The notes under the pieces: model-generated | What the model saw: the letters and a program-made list of their open reading frames with translations, nothing else | Database searches by the model: none | Told to the model about the DNA's origin: nothing | Translations under genes and position numbers: made by a program | Assembly (NCBI RefSeq): GCF_033898525.1 | Contig: NZ_JAXAFJ010000007.1 | Span: forward strand, 1-64,000 | Origin: Flaviflagellibacter rhizophilus | GTDB taxonomy: Bacteria > Pseudomonadota > Alphaproteobacteria > Rhizobiales > Methylopilaceae | DNA: 64,000 bases | Direction of reading: 5' to 3' | Part shown: in pieces, positions 1-8,465 of the stretch | Numbering within the stretch: the stretch's first letter is position 1 | How the letters are laid out: each line of letters opens with the position of its first letter

Positions 1-265
1 CATCGGAAACCTCAACCCGACCTCAACCGTCAGCAAGAAAAAGGCTGGCTGAGTTCCGGGAAGGGCAGCCGTTCTCCGGCTGCCCACACTGCCCAGTCCG
101 GACAGGCCAGACCCGCCCGGACTGACACGCCGATTTTTTTGACGTATATACGCCACGCACCATCGGCCCGCTCCGGCGACTGCCGTACGTGGAAAGCATC
201 ATTTCCCTGGCCACCCGTTCGGGGTCGCGCCGGGACCAAGGTTTAACAACCCATAGGGACGTCTC
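1..265. other. Non-coding region upstream of frc
   Basis: I see no supportable gene here. Open frames on either strand are short or are shadows of frc. Two things stand out: a run of seven T followed by a perfect 10-bp palindrome (143-152), and the frc leader. Oxalyl-CoA decarboxylase is often encoded next to frc, but no part of it is visible on either side of frc in this window. Confidence 0.5.
143..152. promoter_or_regulatory. Palindromic putative operator upstream of frc
   Basis: CGTATATACG is a perfect 10-bp palindrome about 115 bases before the frc start. GntR-family regulators commonly bind short TA-centred palindromes of this kind. The link to frc control is inference from position. 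Confidence 0.3.
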
Positions 266-1522
266 ATGAGCGACAAGCCTCTTGCCGGTATCAAGATCAT
301 CGACTTCACGCACGTTCAGGCCGGCCCGGCCTGCACGCAGCTCCTCGCCTGGTTCGGCGCGGATGTGATCAAGGTTGAGCGTCCGGGCGCTGGCGACGTG
401 ACCCGCTCGCAGCTCCGCCACATCCCGGATGCCGACGCGCTGTACTTCACCATGCTGAACAGCAACAAGAAGTCCCTGACGCTCGACACCAAGACGCCGC
501 AGGGCAAGGAAGTCCTGACCAAGCTGATCCAGGAATCGGACGTCATGGTCGAGAACTTCGGCCCCGGCGCTCTGGACCGCATGGGCTTCAGCTGGGACAA
601 CATCCAGTCCATCAACCCGGGCATGATCCTCGCTTCGGTGAAGGGCTTCTCCGACGGCCATCACTACGAAGACCTCAAGGTCTACGAGAACGTGGCCCAG
701 TGCGCCGGCGGCGCGGCTTCCACGACCGGCTTCTGGGACGGTCCGCCCACCGTATCCGCGGCGGCTCTCGGTGACTCCAACACCGGCATGCATCTCGCCA
801 TCGGCATCCTGACCGCGCTCCATGCCCGCAACAAGAATGGCGGCAAGGGCCAGAAGGTCGCCGTCTCCATGCAGGATTCGGTGCTGAACCTCTGCCGCGT
901 CAAGCTGCGCGACCAGCAGCGCCTGGACGCCATCGGCTACCTGGAAGAGTACCCGCAGTACCCGCATGGCGAGTTCTCGGACGTCGTTCCGCGCGGCGGC
1001 AATGCCGGCGGCGGCGGACAGCCGGGCTGGGTGCTGAAGTGCAAGGGCTGGGAAACCGACCCGAACGCCTACATCTACTTCACCATCCAGGGCCATGCCT
1101 GGGCGCCGATCTGCCGCGCGCTTGGCAAGGAAGAGTGGATCGAGGACAAGGCCTACAACACGGCTGAGGCTCGCCAGGACAAGATCTTCGACATCTTCGC
1201 CGTCATCGAAGAGTGGCTCTCGGACAAGACCAAGTTCGAAGCCGTCGACATCCTGCGCAAGTTCGACATCCCGTGCGCCCCGGTGCTGTCGATGAAGGAA
1301 ATCGCCAACGACCCGTCGCTGCGCGCCAGCGGCACCGTCGTCGAGGTCGATCATCCGAAGCTCGGCAAGTACCTGACCGTCGGCAGCCCGATCAAGTTCT
1401 CCGACCTCAAGGTTGAAGTGACCGCGTCGCCGCTGCTCGGCCAGCACACCAACGAGGTTCTCGCCAGCCTCGGCTACAACCAGGAACAGATCGACGAGCT
1501 TCATTCGGCCAAGGCCGTTTGA
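266..1522 (+). CDS. frc: Formyl-CoA:oxalate CoA-transferase
   Basis: Class III CoA-transferase (CaiB/BaiF fold) of 418 residues that moves CoA from formyl-CoA to oxalate in the cytoplasm, feeding oxalyl-CoA decarboxylase. Residues 13-24 (DFTHVQAGPACT) and the block GPPTVSAAALGDSNTGMH closely match characterised Oxalobacter FRC as I remember it. The catalytic aspartate falls at D170, and the glycine-rich lid loop (GGNAGGGGQPGW) is intact. Length equals the family norm. The ATG follows a GGGACG-like site. The gene stands alone, with a terminator directly downstream and no oxalyl-CoA decarboxylase beside it, so the partner must be beyond the left edge or elsewhere. The strength of the match favours true FRC over a generic CoA-transferase. 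Confidence 0.93.
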   Translation: MSDKPLAGIKIIDFTHVQAGPACTQLLAWFGADVIKVERPGAGDVTRSQLRHIPDADALYFTMLNSNKKSLTLDTKTPQGKEVLTKLIQESDVMVENFGPGALDRMGFSWDNIQSINPGMILASVKGFSDGHHYEDLKVYENVAQCAGGAASTTGFWDGPPTVSAAALGDSNTGMHLAIGILTALHARNKNGGKGQKVAVSMQDSVLNLCRVKLRDQQRLDAIGYLEEYPQYPHGEFSDVVPRGGNAGGGGQPGWVLKCKGWETDPNAYIYFTIQGHAWAPICRALGKEEWIEDKAYNTAEARQDKIFDIFAVIEEWLSDKTKFEAVDILRKFDIPCAPVLSMKEIANDPSLRASGTVVEVDHPKLGKYLTVGSPIKFSDLKVEVTASPLLGQHTNEVLASLGYNQEQIDELHSAKAV

Positions 1523-1546
1523 TCCTTCGGGCTTTTGAACGCACGA

Positions 1547-1572
1547 ACGGCGCCCTTCGGGGCGCCGTTTTT
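1547..1572 (+). terminator. Rho-independent terminator of frc
   Basis: A 9-bp perfect stem (AACGGCGCC / GGCGCCGTT) with loop CTTCG is followed by a T run, 24 bases after the frc stop. A longer flanking stem (GCACGAAC / GTTCGTGC, 1542-1580) can extend it. Confidence 0.85.
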
Positions 1573-1628
1573 GTTCGTGCCTTGGTCGGAGGCACTTGGC
1601 GATCAGCGGATCGTTCCACGCAGATCAA

Positions 1629-1761
1629 CAGCGTCCCGGCGGAGGCCGGGACCCATACAACTCAGAGTTATAGGGAAGGGCAAAGTGCCATAGGGTGGTG
1701 ATCGCGACACTCAGTCGAGCCGGCACGGCGTATGGGTCCCGGCCTTCGCCGGGACGCGCTG
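1629..1761. repeat. Inverted pair of REP-like palindromic elements
   Basis: A 30-nt element at 1629-1658 and a 32-nt element at 1730-1761 are reverse complements apart from one mismatch and a 2-nt gap. Each is itself palindromic (GTCCCGGC...GCCGGGAC followed by CCATAC). About 71 bp separates the arms. Such GTCCCGGC/GCCGGGAC palindromes are frequent intergenic repeats in alphaproteobacteria, and the paired arrangement resembles a BIME. They lie between frc and the convergent FAH-fold gene, outside both terminators. Confidence 0.75.
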
Positions 1762-1782
1762 AGTGGCTTGAGCGCTCGGTAC

Positions 1783-1812
1783 AAAAAAGGCGCCGCTTTC
1801 GCGGCGCCCTTT
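1783..1812 (-). terminator. Terminator of the FAH-fold gene
   Basis: An 8-bp stem (GGCGCCGC / GCGGCGCC) with loop TTTC lies at 1789-1808. Read on the minus strand it is followed by six T, 23 bases after the stop codon of the minus-strand gene. Confidence 0.8.
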
Positions 1813-1831
1813 GCATTCTCGTCCAGCCCGA

Positions 1832-2605
1832 TCAGAGCTCGACGGTGTTCTTCAGCGATCCGACGCCGTCGATGATGATCTCGACCTCATTGACCGGCTC
1901 CTTCATGGCGCCGACGCCCACCGAGGTGCCGCAGGCAATCAGGTCGCCCGGATAGAGCGTCATGTCGTGCGACAGAAGGCTGACGAGCTTCGCCACCGGG
2001 AAGATCATGTCGGAGATCGGGTAGTTCTGGCGTTCCGCGCCGTTCAACACGGTACGCACGGTCAGCGTCGCGGGATCCACGTCCGTCGCGATCGAGGGGC
2101 CGAACGGGCCGAAGCCGTCGAAGCCCTTGGCGCGTGCCCACTGCGGGAAGGTCGGATCCTTCTGGATCAGGTCACCCGCCGTGATGTCGTTGACCACGGT
2201 GTAGCCCAGCACATGATCGAGGGCGTCCGCCTCCGACACATTGGTCGCCGTCTTGCCGATGACGATGCCGAGCTCGCCCTCATAGACGATGCGGCCATCA
2301 TAGGACTTCGGACGCTTCACCACCGCACCGGGGGTGGTGATGGAGGACACCGCCTTCAGCAGGTAGAGCGGTTCCGCCGGCTCCGCCACGTTCAGCTTTG
2401 CCGCGAGTGCGTGGAAGTTGTTCCACAAGGCGATGACCTTTGTCGGCTCCGTGGGAGCGAGAAGCTCCACATCGCCCACGGACACGGTCTCGCCCGTGGC
2501 GGTCGCGCCCGTGAAGAGGTCACCGTAATGAACGGCGATCGTCTCGCCTTCCAGCGCGCCCACCGCAACCACACCGTTGCGGCGGAACCTTACCCAATGC
2601 GTCAT
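1832..2605 (-). CDS. Fumarylacetoacetate hydrolase family protein
   Basis: A 257-residue cytoplasmic FAH-superfamily enzyme, probably metal-dependent and acting on a 2-oxo or acylpyruvate-type acid by hydrolysis, decarboxylation or isomerisation. The N-terminal half holds LLAPTEPTKVIALWNNFH, and the core shows the signature YEGELGIVIGK with metal-binding acidic residues, then GYTVVNDITAGDLI and the C-terminal DLIACGTSVGVG loop. The ATG (complement of 2603-2605) matches family starts; a TTG lies one codon upstream. It sits 28 bases downstream of pyruvate kinase on the same strand and could be the last gene of that transcript. The substrate cannot be deduced. Confidence 0.85.
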   Translation of the reverse strand: MTHWVRFRRNGVVAVGALEGETIAVHYGDLFTGATATGETVSVGDVELLAPTEPTKVIALWNNFHALAAKLNVAEPAEPLYLLKAVSSITTPGAVVKRPKSYDGRIVYEGELGIVIGKTATNVSEADALDHVLGYTVVNDITAGDLIQKDPTFPQWARAKGFDGFGPFGPSIATDVDPATLTVRTVLNGAERQNYPISDMIFPVAKLVSLLSHDMTLYPGDLIACGTSVGVGAMKEPVNEVEIIIDGVGSLKNTVEL

Positions 2606-2633
2606 CAATGCCCCCTTGGTCTTTTCTTGCTGC

Positions 2634-4052
2634 TCAGCGGTCGCCTATCTGGAAGATCCGCAGCAGATTTGTCGTGCCGGACTGCGCGAAAGGCATGCCG
2701 GCCGTGACGGCGATGAAGTCGCCGTCCTTGGCAACGCCCGTGCCCTTCGCCGCATCGGTGGCGAAGGCCACGATCTCGGACACCTTTTCGAGGTCACGCG
2801 TGACGATGGCGCTGACGCCCCACACGCAGGACATGCGGCGCGCGGTTTCCGTGCTCGGCGTTAGGCAGAAGATCGGCACCAGCGGCCGCTCGCGGGCCGC
2901 CCGCAGCGTCGTGGAGCCCGTTGTGGTGTAGGTGACGGCCGCCGCCAGCGGGAGGATGTCGGCGGTCTGGCGCAGTGCCGAGCAGATCGCGTCCGCGATC
3001 GTGGCGCTGGCCTTGGGCATCGTGGATTCGAGGATCCGCTTGTAGTCCGGGTCCTTTTCCACGCTGGTGACGATGCGGCTCATCATCTCGACGGCCACCA
3101 CGGGGAATTTGCCCGAGGCCGATTCGGCCGACAGCATGACGGCGTCCGCGCCTTCGTAGACTGCGGTCGCCACGTCGGAGGCCTCGGCGCGCGTGGGCGT
3201 CGGGGTGTGGATCATGCTTTCCAGCATCTGCGTCGCCACGACTACCGGCTTGCCGTATTCGCGGCACATCTTAATCATGCGGCGCTGGATCGGCGGAATC
3301 TCTTCCGGCTGCATCTCGACGCCGAGATCGCCACGAGCCACCATGATGGCGTCCGAGGCCTCGACGATCTCGGCCAGCCGCTCGACCGCCGCCGGCTTCT
3401 CCAGCTTCGACATGATGAGCGCGCGATCACCGATGATCTCGCGGGCTTCCAGGATGTCCTCGGGGCGCTGCACGAAGGACAAAGCCACCCAGTCGGCGCC
3501 GTTCTCGAGCCCGAACTCCAGATCGCGGTAGTCCTTCTCCGTCAGGGCCGCGAGCGGCAGGACCGCGCCGACGACGCTGACGCCCTTGCGCTCGGACAGC
3601 ACGCCGCCGGTGATGATGCGGCCGATGGCGTAATCCTCGCCATGCTCCTCGACTTCCATGCGGATCTTGCCGTCATCCAGCAGCAGCTGCACGCCCGGGC
3701 GCGCCGCGGCGAAAATTTCGGGATGGGGCAGATAGGCGCGGGTCTTGTCGCCGGGGCGGTTGTCGAGGTCGAAGCGGAACGTCTCGCCGTTGACGAGCGT
3801 CACCGGGCCTTCCGCGAATGTGCCGACGCGCAGCTTGGGGCCCTGCAGGTCGAGCAGGATGCCGATCGGGCGTCCCGTCTCCTTCTCCATGGCGCGGATG
3901 GCCTCGAAGCGCTTCCGGTGGTCGTCGTGCGTGCCATGGCTCATGTTCAGGCGGAACATGTCCACGCCGGCGTCGAACAAAGCGCGGAGCTGTTCCGGGC
4001 TCGAACTGGAAGGGCCGACTGTGGCGACGATCTTGGTGTTGCGATTACGCAT
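2634..4052 (-). CDS. pyk: Pyruvate kinase
   Basis: Pyruvate kinase, 472 residues, transfers phosphate from PEP to ADP to give pyruvate and ATP in the cytosol. The N-terminus (TKIVATVGPSS) and MFRLNMSHG substrate loop are typical. The catalytic-lysine segment reads LIMSKLEKPAA and is followed by IMVARGDLGVE with the metal and phosphate ligands. The C-terminal domain carries the alpha/beta region with TTTGSTTLRAARERP. Its first eight bases overlap the end of the glycerate kinase gene, so the two are translationally coupled. Glycerate enters as 2-phosphoglycerate, becomes PEP through enolase, and is used here. This pairing recurs in glycerate, glyoxylate and tartrate metabolism of alphaproteobacteria. 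Confidence 0.95.
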   Translation of the reverse strand: MRNRNTKIVATVGPSSSSPEQLRALFDAGVDMFRLNMSHGTHDDHRKRFEAIRAMEKETGRPIGILLDLQGPKLRVGTFAEGPVTLVNGETFRFDLDNRPGDKTRAYLPHPEIFAAARPGVQLLLDDGKIRMEVEEHGEDYAIGRIITGGVLSERKGVSVVGAVLPLAALTEKDYRDLEFGLENGADWVALSFVQRPEDILEAREIIGDRALIMSKLEKPAAVERLAEIVEASDAIMVARGDLGVEMQPEEIPPIQRRMIKMCREYGKPVVVATQMLESMIHTPTPTRAEASDVATAVYEGADAVMLSAESASGKFPVVAVEMMSRIVTSVEKDPDYKRILESTMPKASATIADAICSALRQTADILPLAAAVTYTTTGSTTLRAARERPLVPIFCLTPSTETARRMSCVWGVSAIVTRDLEKVSEIVAFATDAAKGTGVAKDGDFIAVTAGMPFAQSGTTNLLRIFQIGDR

Positions 4053-5373
4053 CGGATTCGCGAGCTGTGGGCTCGCCTCCCTCTAGGATGAGAATGGCAC
4101 GGAAGTCGTTGACATTGGTCAGGGTCGGGCCGCTGTGCACCAGATCGCCCAGCGCGTCGAAAAAGCTGTAGCCGTCATTGTCGGCCAGCCTTGCCTTGGC
4201 GTTGACGTCCTGCTTCGCAGCACGGGCCAAGGTGTCGTCCAGGGTAATGGCGCCGGCATTGTCTTCGCTGCCGTCGATGCCATCGGTATCGGCGGCAAGG
4301 GCATGGACGCCGGGCAGCCCGTCCATGGCGACGGTGAACGCCAGCAGGAACTCCGCATTGCGGCCGCCGCGTCCCTTGCCGCGCACGGTCACGGTGGTTT
4401 CGCCGCCGGAGAGCAGTACGCACGGAGCGGGCGCCGGCTGGCCATACTGCCGGACCTGGCGAGCGATGCCGGCCATGACGCGCGCCACCTCACGTGATTC
4501 GCCCTCGATAGCATCGCCGAGGATCAGCGGCTGGAGGCCGGCCTCGCGGCACAGGCTGGCGGCCGCTTCCAGCGAAAGCTGCGGCGTTGCGATCAGCCGC
4601 GTCTCGGCGTTCTGCAGCCGCTCATCGCCCGGTTTGATGCTCTCGCCTTCGCCGCGCTCCAGATGTTCGATCGCAGCGCTGGGCTCGGTGATCGCGTATT
4701 TGCGCACGATGGCGAGCGCGTCCGCGAATGTCGTGCGGTCCGGCACCGTGGGGCCCGACGCGATGACTGACGGATCGTCGCCGGGCACGTCGGAGATCAG
4801 CAGCGACACGGTGCGGGCCGGATAGGCAGCGGCTGCCAGGCGCCCGCCCTTGACGGCCGAGAGATGCTTGCGGACGCAGTTCATCTCGTCGATGGACGCG
4901 CCCGAGGCCAGCAACGCCTTGTTGAGAGCCTGCTTGTCGGCCAGCGTCAGGCCTTCGGCGGGCAGTGCCAGCAGCGCCGAACCGCCACCGGAGATCAGGG
5001 CGATCACCAGATCGTCTTCCGTGAGGTCGCTCACCAGCTCCAGGATGCGGCGGGCGGCATCCTGCCCGGCAGCGTCCGGGACGGGGTGCGAGGCTTCGAC
5101 GATCTCGATGCGGGTGCAGGGGGCGGCATGTCCGTAGCGGGTGACCACCAGCCCTTCGAGGGGGCCATCCCAATTGTCCTCGACAGCCTTGGCCATGGCG
5201 GCCGATGCCTTGCCGGCACCCACAACGATGGTGCGGCCCCGCGGCTTTTCCGGGAGATGGGGCGGAACGATCTTCGACGGAAGCGCTGCCGCGACCGCTG
5301 CATCGAATAGCGATCGCAGGAAGTCGCGCGGTTCTGCGGACAACGTCGTCTGAGGGGCTGTGCCCGGTGCCAT
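4045..5373 (-). CDS. Glycerate 2-kinase, MOFRL family
   Basis: A 442-residue kinase (GckA/TtuD type) phosphorylating D-glycerate to 2-phosphoglycerate. Recognisable blocks are GAGKASAAMAKAVE near the start, ALISGGGSALLALP, LLISDVPGDDPSVIASGP, and the C-terminal MOFRL segment with SGGETTVTVRGKGRGGRN. The frame stays open 69 codons further upstream, but that part is low-complexity with no family likeness. ATG at 5371-5373 has a good GGAAGGC site in front and gives the family length, so I chose it. The last codons overlap pyk by 8 bases. With frc and glyoxalase II nearby, the region leans to C2/C3 acid metabolism (oxalate, glyoxylate, glycerate); that link is inference. Confidence 0.9.
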   Translation of the reverse strand: MAPGTAPQTTLSAEPRDFLRSLFDAAVAAALPSKIVPPHLPEKPRGRTIVVGAGKASAAMAKAVEDNWDGPLEGLVVTRYGHAAPCTRIEIVEASHPVPDAAGQDAARRILELVSDLTEDDLVIALISGGGSALLALPAEGLTLADKQALNKALLASGASIDEMNCVRKHLSAVKGGRLAAAAYPARTVSLLISDVPGDDPSVIASGPTVPDRTTFADALAIVRKYAITEPSAAIEHLERGEGESIKPGDERLQNAETRLIATPQLSLEAAASLCREAGLQPLILGDAIEGESREVARVMAGIARQVRQYGQPAPAPCVLLSGGETTVTVRGKGRGGRNAEFLLAFTVAMDGLPGVHALAADTDGIDGSEDNAGAITLDDTLARAAKQDVNAKARLADNDGYSFFDALGDLVHSGPTLTNVNDFRAILILEGGEPTARESDA

Positions 5374-5579
5374 GAACTGCCTTCCACCAGGTGAGGCGCC
5401 TTGATGGAGGAAGTGCCCGCGGATTTCAACTGGGGCAGGGTGGGCATACCTAAAAAGCTGTCGCTGTGGCCGTTTCCCGCGAATCAGCCGCAACGGTGCG
5501 CCGGACCCGCCCGCGCGAGCAGCGGTTGACGGGGAGGGGAGTGGACGCCAGTTTGCCCGCAACCCCGAAGGAGCGCGCA

Positions 5580-6338
5580 ATGCCCGAGATCCGCCTCGTC
5601 CCCTGCCTCGCCGACAACTACGCCGTCATCGTGAAGGAGGGGTCCACCGTCTTCCTGGTCGACGCCCCGGAGGCCGCACCCATCCGCGACCAGCTCGACG
5701 AGGATGGCTGGCGCATCACGCATATCCTGATCACCCACAAGCACGACGACCACATCGCGGGCATCGCGGAGCTGGTGGAGGCGTTCTCGCCGGAGGTCAT
5801 CGGGCCTGCCGCTGAAGCGGGCAGCATTCCCGGCCTGACCCGCACGGTGCGCGAGGGCGATGTCGTGGAGGTCGGTCCGCTGTGGGCGGATGTCTATGAC
5901 ACACCGGGCCATACGCTGGGCCACGTGGTTTTCCATTTCCCGGAGCTTAAACTGCTGTTCTCCGGCGACACCATGTTCGCGCTGGGCTGCGGGCGGCTGT
6001 TCGAGGGCACGCCCGCACAGATGTGGGACAGCCTGCGCAAGCTGCGCCAGCTCCCGGACGACACCATTGTCTATTCCGGGCACGAATACACGCTGTCGAA
6101 CGCGCGCTTCGCGGTGTCCATCGATCCCGCGAACGAAGGACTGCGCACCCGCGCCGCCGAGATCGAGCGCAAGCGTGCGGACGGCGTGCCGACGGTGCCG
6201 TTTCAGCTCGGGCTGGAGAAGACCACGAGCCCGTTCCTGCGCGCAGACGATCCGGCACTTGCCGAGGCGATGGGGCTGAGCGCTGCCGATCCCGCAGCTT
6301 TGTTCGCCGAAATCCGCGGGCAAAAAGATCGCTTCTAG
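5580..6338 (+). CDS. gloB: Hydroxyacylglutathione hydrolase (glyoxalase II)
   Basis: A metallo-beta-lactamase-fold enzyme of 252 residues hydrolysing S-D-lactoylglutathione to lactate and glutathione, the second step of methylglyoxal detoxification. The binuclear metal motif THKHDDH gives H53, H55, D57 and H58; further ligands lie in TPGHTLGH, FSGDTMFALGCGRLFEG and SGHEYTLSN, the last two being glyoxalase II hallmarks. The C-terminal substrate domain is present. The frame is open upstream, but ATG at 5580 follows GAAGGAG by seven bases and starts the conserved MPEIRLVPCL. It is divergent from the glycerate kinase gene, with about 200 bases shared for promoters. Confidence 0.94.
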   Translation: MPEIRLVPCLADNYAVIVKEGSTVFLVDAPEAAPIRDQLDEDGWRITHILITHKHDDHIAGIAELVEAFSPEVIGPAAEAGSIPGLTRTVREGDVVEVGPLWADVYDTPGHTLGHVVFHFPELKLLFSGDTMFALGCGRLFEGTPAQMWDSLRKLRQLPDDTIVYSGHEYTLSNARFAVSIDPANEGLRTRAAEIERKRADGVPTVPFQLGLEKTTSPFLRADDPALAEAMGLSAADPAALFAEIRGQKDRF

Positions 6339-6413
6339 GGCGTTGCATTGCCCGGCGAACTGGGGCATAGAACCGCCCACCGCGACGGCAACGTCGCGGA
6401 CCGAACTGGATAT

Positions 6414-6488
6414 GCGGGCGTAGCTCAGGGGTAGAGCACAACCTTGCCAAGGTTGGGGTCGTGGGTTCGAATCCCATCGCCCGCTCCA
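6414..6488 (+). tRNA. tRNA-Gly (anticodon GCC)
   Basis: A full cloverleaf of 75 nt including encoded CCA. The acceptor stem GCGGGCG (6414-6420) pairs with CGCCCGC (6478-6484), with T as discriminator. The D arm is AGCTCAGGGGTAGAGC, the anticodon loop has GCC at 6446-6448, and the T arm contains GGTTCGAATCC. Its 3' half and terminator are repeated at 11229-11321, so it is the integration target of the island downstream. Confidence 0.97.
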
Positions 6489-6536
6489 GGTCGAAGACCC
6501 AAAAAGCCGCGGGAAACCGCGGCTTTTGTCGTTTCT
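6444..6536 (+). repeat. Left direct repeat (att site) in tRNA-Gly
   Basis: 93 bases from the anticodon loop through the tRNA 3' end and its terminator are repeated in the same orientation at 11229-11321, with four mismatches by eye (6448, 6481, 6499, 6508). This is the expected footprint of site-specific integration into a tRNA gene. Confidence 0.9.
6502..6527 (+). terminator. tRNA-Gly terminator
   Basis: A GCCGCGG / CCGCGGC stem with GAAA tetraloop, preceded by A and followed by four T, lies directly after the tRNA. A near copy sits in the right repeat at 11287-11312. Confidence 0.8.
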
Positions 6537-6782
6537 AAAGTTAGCTCTTGAGAGTGCCGGAGACGGTGCCGAGAGGCGCGGGTTACTCCGTGGTTACCGA
6601 GGCACTGTCATAGAAAATCTCGGCTTGATGCTCATCATGGCCGGAGAATGGGGGCGTGAACCCCAAAAGCCAAATATCGCCGATAACGGTGAGGGTGCTC
6701 GCATACCAAGTTCGGTATGTCACTGCTATGGCGACCTCCGCTTAGGCTGTGGAGCACTCAACCACTCTGCACAGACATAGAC

Positions 6783-8465
6783 ATGCCACACGACGCCTAT
6801 GACAAACTCGCTGCGTTTGAAAGAAAAGCAGACGAGCGGATGCAGAGCTTGCCGCTCTGGAAGCTGCCCTACCGCTCAGTGCGTTCCGCCGCTCTGATCG
6901 CGGCTGACAACGCGTTCAGCGGCGGGCGATTTCGCAACCATCGTGAACCTGAACCCGAGAAGGGGCTCGCCATGATCGCCCGCTTCTCGTACTGGCGTCC
7001 CTATCTGCGCCAATGCGCGCGGGAGATCGGCACGGGCATCGAGAACGCCCTCAGCGTCGTGTCGATCGATGGGCATCGCCAGATCGCGCAGGCGCTGCTT
7101 TATTCCCATTTCTGCGAATTGATGCCCTTCGTTCACAGGAAAGCTCTTGCAGTCGAGTGCACACCGTCGGGTTTCCACCTGCGCTACCCGACCGAATCGG
7201 CCGCTCGAATGGAGGCGCTCGATGTGATCGTGAGTGAGTTTGCGCTGACCGCATTGAGCGAGCGTTTCAGTTACGATCATCATCGTCTTCTGCGCATGGT
7301 CCACACTTGGCCCTATTGCGATGTGGCAGACCTCTACGCGGTACTTCGCCAGGGCTATACTTTTCACCTCGGCAACGTACGCGAGCACGCCTTCATCAAC
7401 GCTGACGCTTACGAGCGCGTGCTCGGTTTCCAGCATGCGGAATTCGTCCGGGTACGGGCGGCCATGATGGCCCTCGCATCCTGGTGTCTTGGCATGGCAA
7501 GTGCTGCCGAAGCGCATGCGATTGGTTCGCAGCGGCGTGAACAGGACCGGTTCGGCTTTGAATGTTTCGAATGGCTCGCGCCCTTGTTACGACGCGACTT
7601 CGTACACGGCATCATCCGGCAACTAGCCGAAGTGCCAACTGAGCGGGCTGCGGAGATTCTCAGATACTTTGAGGAAGATCCGTTCGCCGAGCTGGGAATC
7701 TCCGGCGAAGGCTACCTGACACCCTTCAGCACCTATGACGGCTCCGTGATGGTTTCGCCGCGCGCAATTCTTCAGATGACGGCAGAGAGAAACGTTCTGT
7801 ACGTGCTCAATAAACTAGACCGGCGCCGCTTTGACGAGTTTGTCTCGGCCGAGTTGGAACCTTCGCTCCTCGGGCACGCAAAGCAATTGATTGATCGGAT
7901 CCCTGGTGTCGAAACGCGAATTAACGTCCAATGGCGCGGCGGCGAGATCGACTTACTCGCTTACTGCAATAAGACTAATTCCGCGATCCAGTTTCAAGCC
8001 AAGGCGGCGATCCCTCCCTGTGGGGCTCGCATGACGCGCCAACTGGAAGCGAACACGCGTACAGCTGTTCGGCAGCTTAAGGGCTTCGAAGACCTGGTGG
8101 CGGACGAAAAAAGTGCCCTGATCGAAAGGGTCTTCAATGTTCAAGCTGGACCGGTTACTTGGGCATCCGGTGTCCTCTCCCGCTCCTCGTTTGGTTCTCT
8201 CGACGCGTGGAAAGCCATCGGTTCGAGAGCGGCGTTAAACCTGCCGCTGCTCAAGTTTGTGACGGACCAGTTCGGAGATGAGCCGCATGCGGACCTCACC
8301 AAATTTCCGGAATATGCTGCGCGTTTTCTTGAAGAAGTCGCGGATGAAGCAATCATTGGCTGGGAGGATCAACCCATCGACGTCTTTGGCACGATCGTTG
8401 TCGCTCCAATTCTGCGACTTAACAATGATGCGATCTCCCGCAGGCGAGCCGCCCTCCTGAGCTGA
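6783..8465 (+). CDS. Unclassified island protein with PD-(D/Q)xK nuclease-like motif
   Basis: I do not recognise this 560-residue protein. The N-terminal 340 residues look alpha-helical with no named motif. From about residue 346 there is a compact segment resembling the restriction-endonuclease fold: helix FDEFVSAELEPSLL, then NVQWRGGEIDLLAY with E388/D390, then AIQFQAKA with Q405-x-K407. D...QxK is the active-site pattern of Mrr-like members of the PD-(D/E)xK superfamily, so DNA or RNA cleavage is plausible but unproven. The frame opens at 6717, but those 22 codons look unlike protein; ATG 6783 is preferred although no strong ribosome site precedes either. It converges with the NACHT gene; whether they act together is unknown. 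Confidence 0.72.
   Translation: MPHDAYDKLAAFERKADERMQSLPLWKLPYRSVRSAALIAADNAFSGGRFRNHREPEPEKGLAMIARFSYWRPYLRQCAREIGTGIENALSVVSIDGHRQIAQALLYSHFCELMPFVHRKALAVECTPSGFHLRYPTESAARMEALDVIVSEFALTALSERFSYDHHRLLRMVHTWPYCDVADLYAVLRQGYTFHLGNVREHAFINADAYERVLGFQHAEFVRVRAAMMALASWCLGMASAAEAHAIGSQRREQDRFGFECFEWLAPLLRRDFVHGIIRQLAEVPTERAAEILRYFEEDPFAELGISGEGYLTPFSTYDGSVMVSPRAILQMTAERNVLYVLNKLDRRRFDEFVSAELEPSLLGHAKQLIDRIPGVETRINVQWRGGEIDLLAYCNKTNSAIQFQAKAAIPPCGARMTRQLEANTRTAVRQLKGFEDLVADEKSALIERVFNVQAGPVTWASGVLSRSSFGSLDAWKAIGSRAALNLPLLKFVTDQFGDEPHADLTKFPEYAARFLEEVADEAIIGWEDQPIDVFGTIVVAPILRLNNDAISRRRAALLS

Noticed and set aside
23..1504. Long minus-strand open frame (493 codons) opposite frc
   Set aside because: It is the antisense shadow of a highly conserved enzyme gene. 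Its translation is Arg/Val/Asp-rich without domains, a usual effect of high GC.
6526..6780. 84-codon frame starting in the tRNA-Gly terminator
   Set aside because: It begins inside the direct repeat and has no protein-like features; no integrase likeness was found.
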